This document shows positions 6,380 through 6,480 of a stretch of 6,480 nt of DNA, one piece after another. The translations under genes and the position numbers were made by a program. The notes beneath the pieces are model-generated. The model searched no databases. It was not told the origin of the DNA and saw nothing but the letters and a program-made list of their open reading frames with translations. The DNA is from RGIG1828 sp045654685 (GTDB lineage Bacteria; Bacillota; Clostridia; UMGS1810). The stretch lies in NCBI GenBank assembly GCA_045654685.1, contig JAZONV010000066.1, positions 1 to 6,480 on the forward strand. Direction: 5' to 3'. How positions within the stretch are numbered: position 1 is the stretch's first letter; each line of letters starts with the position of its first letter.

Positions 6380-6480
6380 ATGCCAAGAAGTTACCGTCAC
6401 ATTAAAGATTATGAAAAAGAGATTTTAAAGCTTAAAGAAATAGGTTTTACTAAAAAAGAAATCGGAAATCAATTAGGGTT
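6380..6480 (+). CDS. IS3-family transposase OrfA, N-terminal part (3' end outside window)
   Basis: The ATG at 6380 opens a frame that runs off the window after 33 codons, too short to be listed as an ordinary open frame. The start MPRSYRHIKDYEKEILKLKE, followed by a helix-turn-helix segment (GFTKKEIGNQLG, residues 22-33), is typical of IS3 OrfA. This protein binds the terminal repeats and forms the N-terminal half of the OrfAB transposase. AGGGGG at 6367-6372 is the ribosome binding site, held in a hairpin arm. Confidence 0.85.
   Translation, partial: MPRSYRHIKDYEKEILKLKEIGFTKKEIGNQLG

Larger units (their letters stand above)
6298..6480 (+). mobile_element. Left end of an IS3-family insertion sequence (continues beyond window)
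   Basis: The sequence from about 6298/6300 to 6324 (starting TGTGAACGGAACC and ending ACGGACA) has the look of an IS3-family left terminal repeat, which starts with TG and often ends in GGACA. A leader hairpin and orfA follow. The element starts about 24 bases after the stop codon of the RdhA/QueG-like gene, so the insertion probably separated that gene from its native terminator or next gene. No clear terminator remains in 6275-6297. The exact end (6298 or 6300) is not certain. Confidence 0.65.

Noticed and set aside
1..6480. CRISPR arrays, tRNA or rRNA genes, toxin-antitoxin pairs, integrase attachment sites
   Set aside because: I looked for regular short repeats, cloverleaf-like segments and paired small genes and saw none.

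Overview
The window looks like an accessory segment of a low-GC, anaerobic Firmicute, most likely a gut-type member of the Clostridia. This rests on the AT-rich DNA, the purine-rich Shine-Dalgarno sites, the IS3-type transposase sequence and an oxygen-sensitive type of iron-sulfur/corrinoid protein. The genus cannot be read from the sequence.

Layout: positions 1-225 are the C-terminal end of an IS3-family transposase (OrfB), followed by a strong hairpin. An AraC-family regulator lies on the minus strand (321-1121). A 357-base divergent control region (1122-1478) holds a near-consensus promoter for the regulator, two candidate rightward promoters, a perfect 12-bp inverted repeat and a cre-like site. 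A 775-residue GH42-like (clan GH-A type) cytoplasmic glycosidase follows (1479-3806). After a 146-base AT-rich spacer comes a 773-residue protein of the QueG / reductive dehalogenase (RdhA) superfamily (3953-6274). About 24 bases after its stop codon a second IS3-type element begins, and the window ends 33 codons into its orfA.

How the parts fit: the AraC/glycosidase pair reads as a sugar-responsive catabolic unit, with the regulator controlling the divergent glycosidase. The RdhA-like gene has its own ribosome binding site and leader and uses visibly different codons from the glycosidase, so it is probably a separate unit rather than part of the same pathway. The IS3 sequences on both sides point in the same direction and suggest an island assembled or shuffled by insertion sequences.

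The most interesting items are two. First, the RdhA/QueG-like protein is built of three related units: two apparently intact modules (each with a corrinoid-type domain and a two-cluster ferredoxin-type part) on either side of a degenerate middle copy without clusters. Second, the left end of the right-hand IS carries a hairpin that buries the orfA ribosome binding site, with a TATAAT box placed so that only transcripts starting outside the element would contain the whole hairpin.
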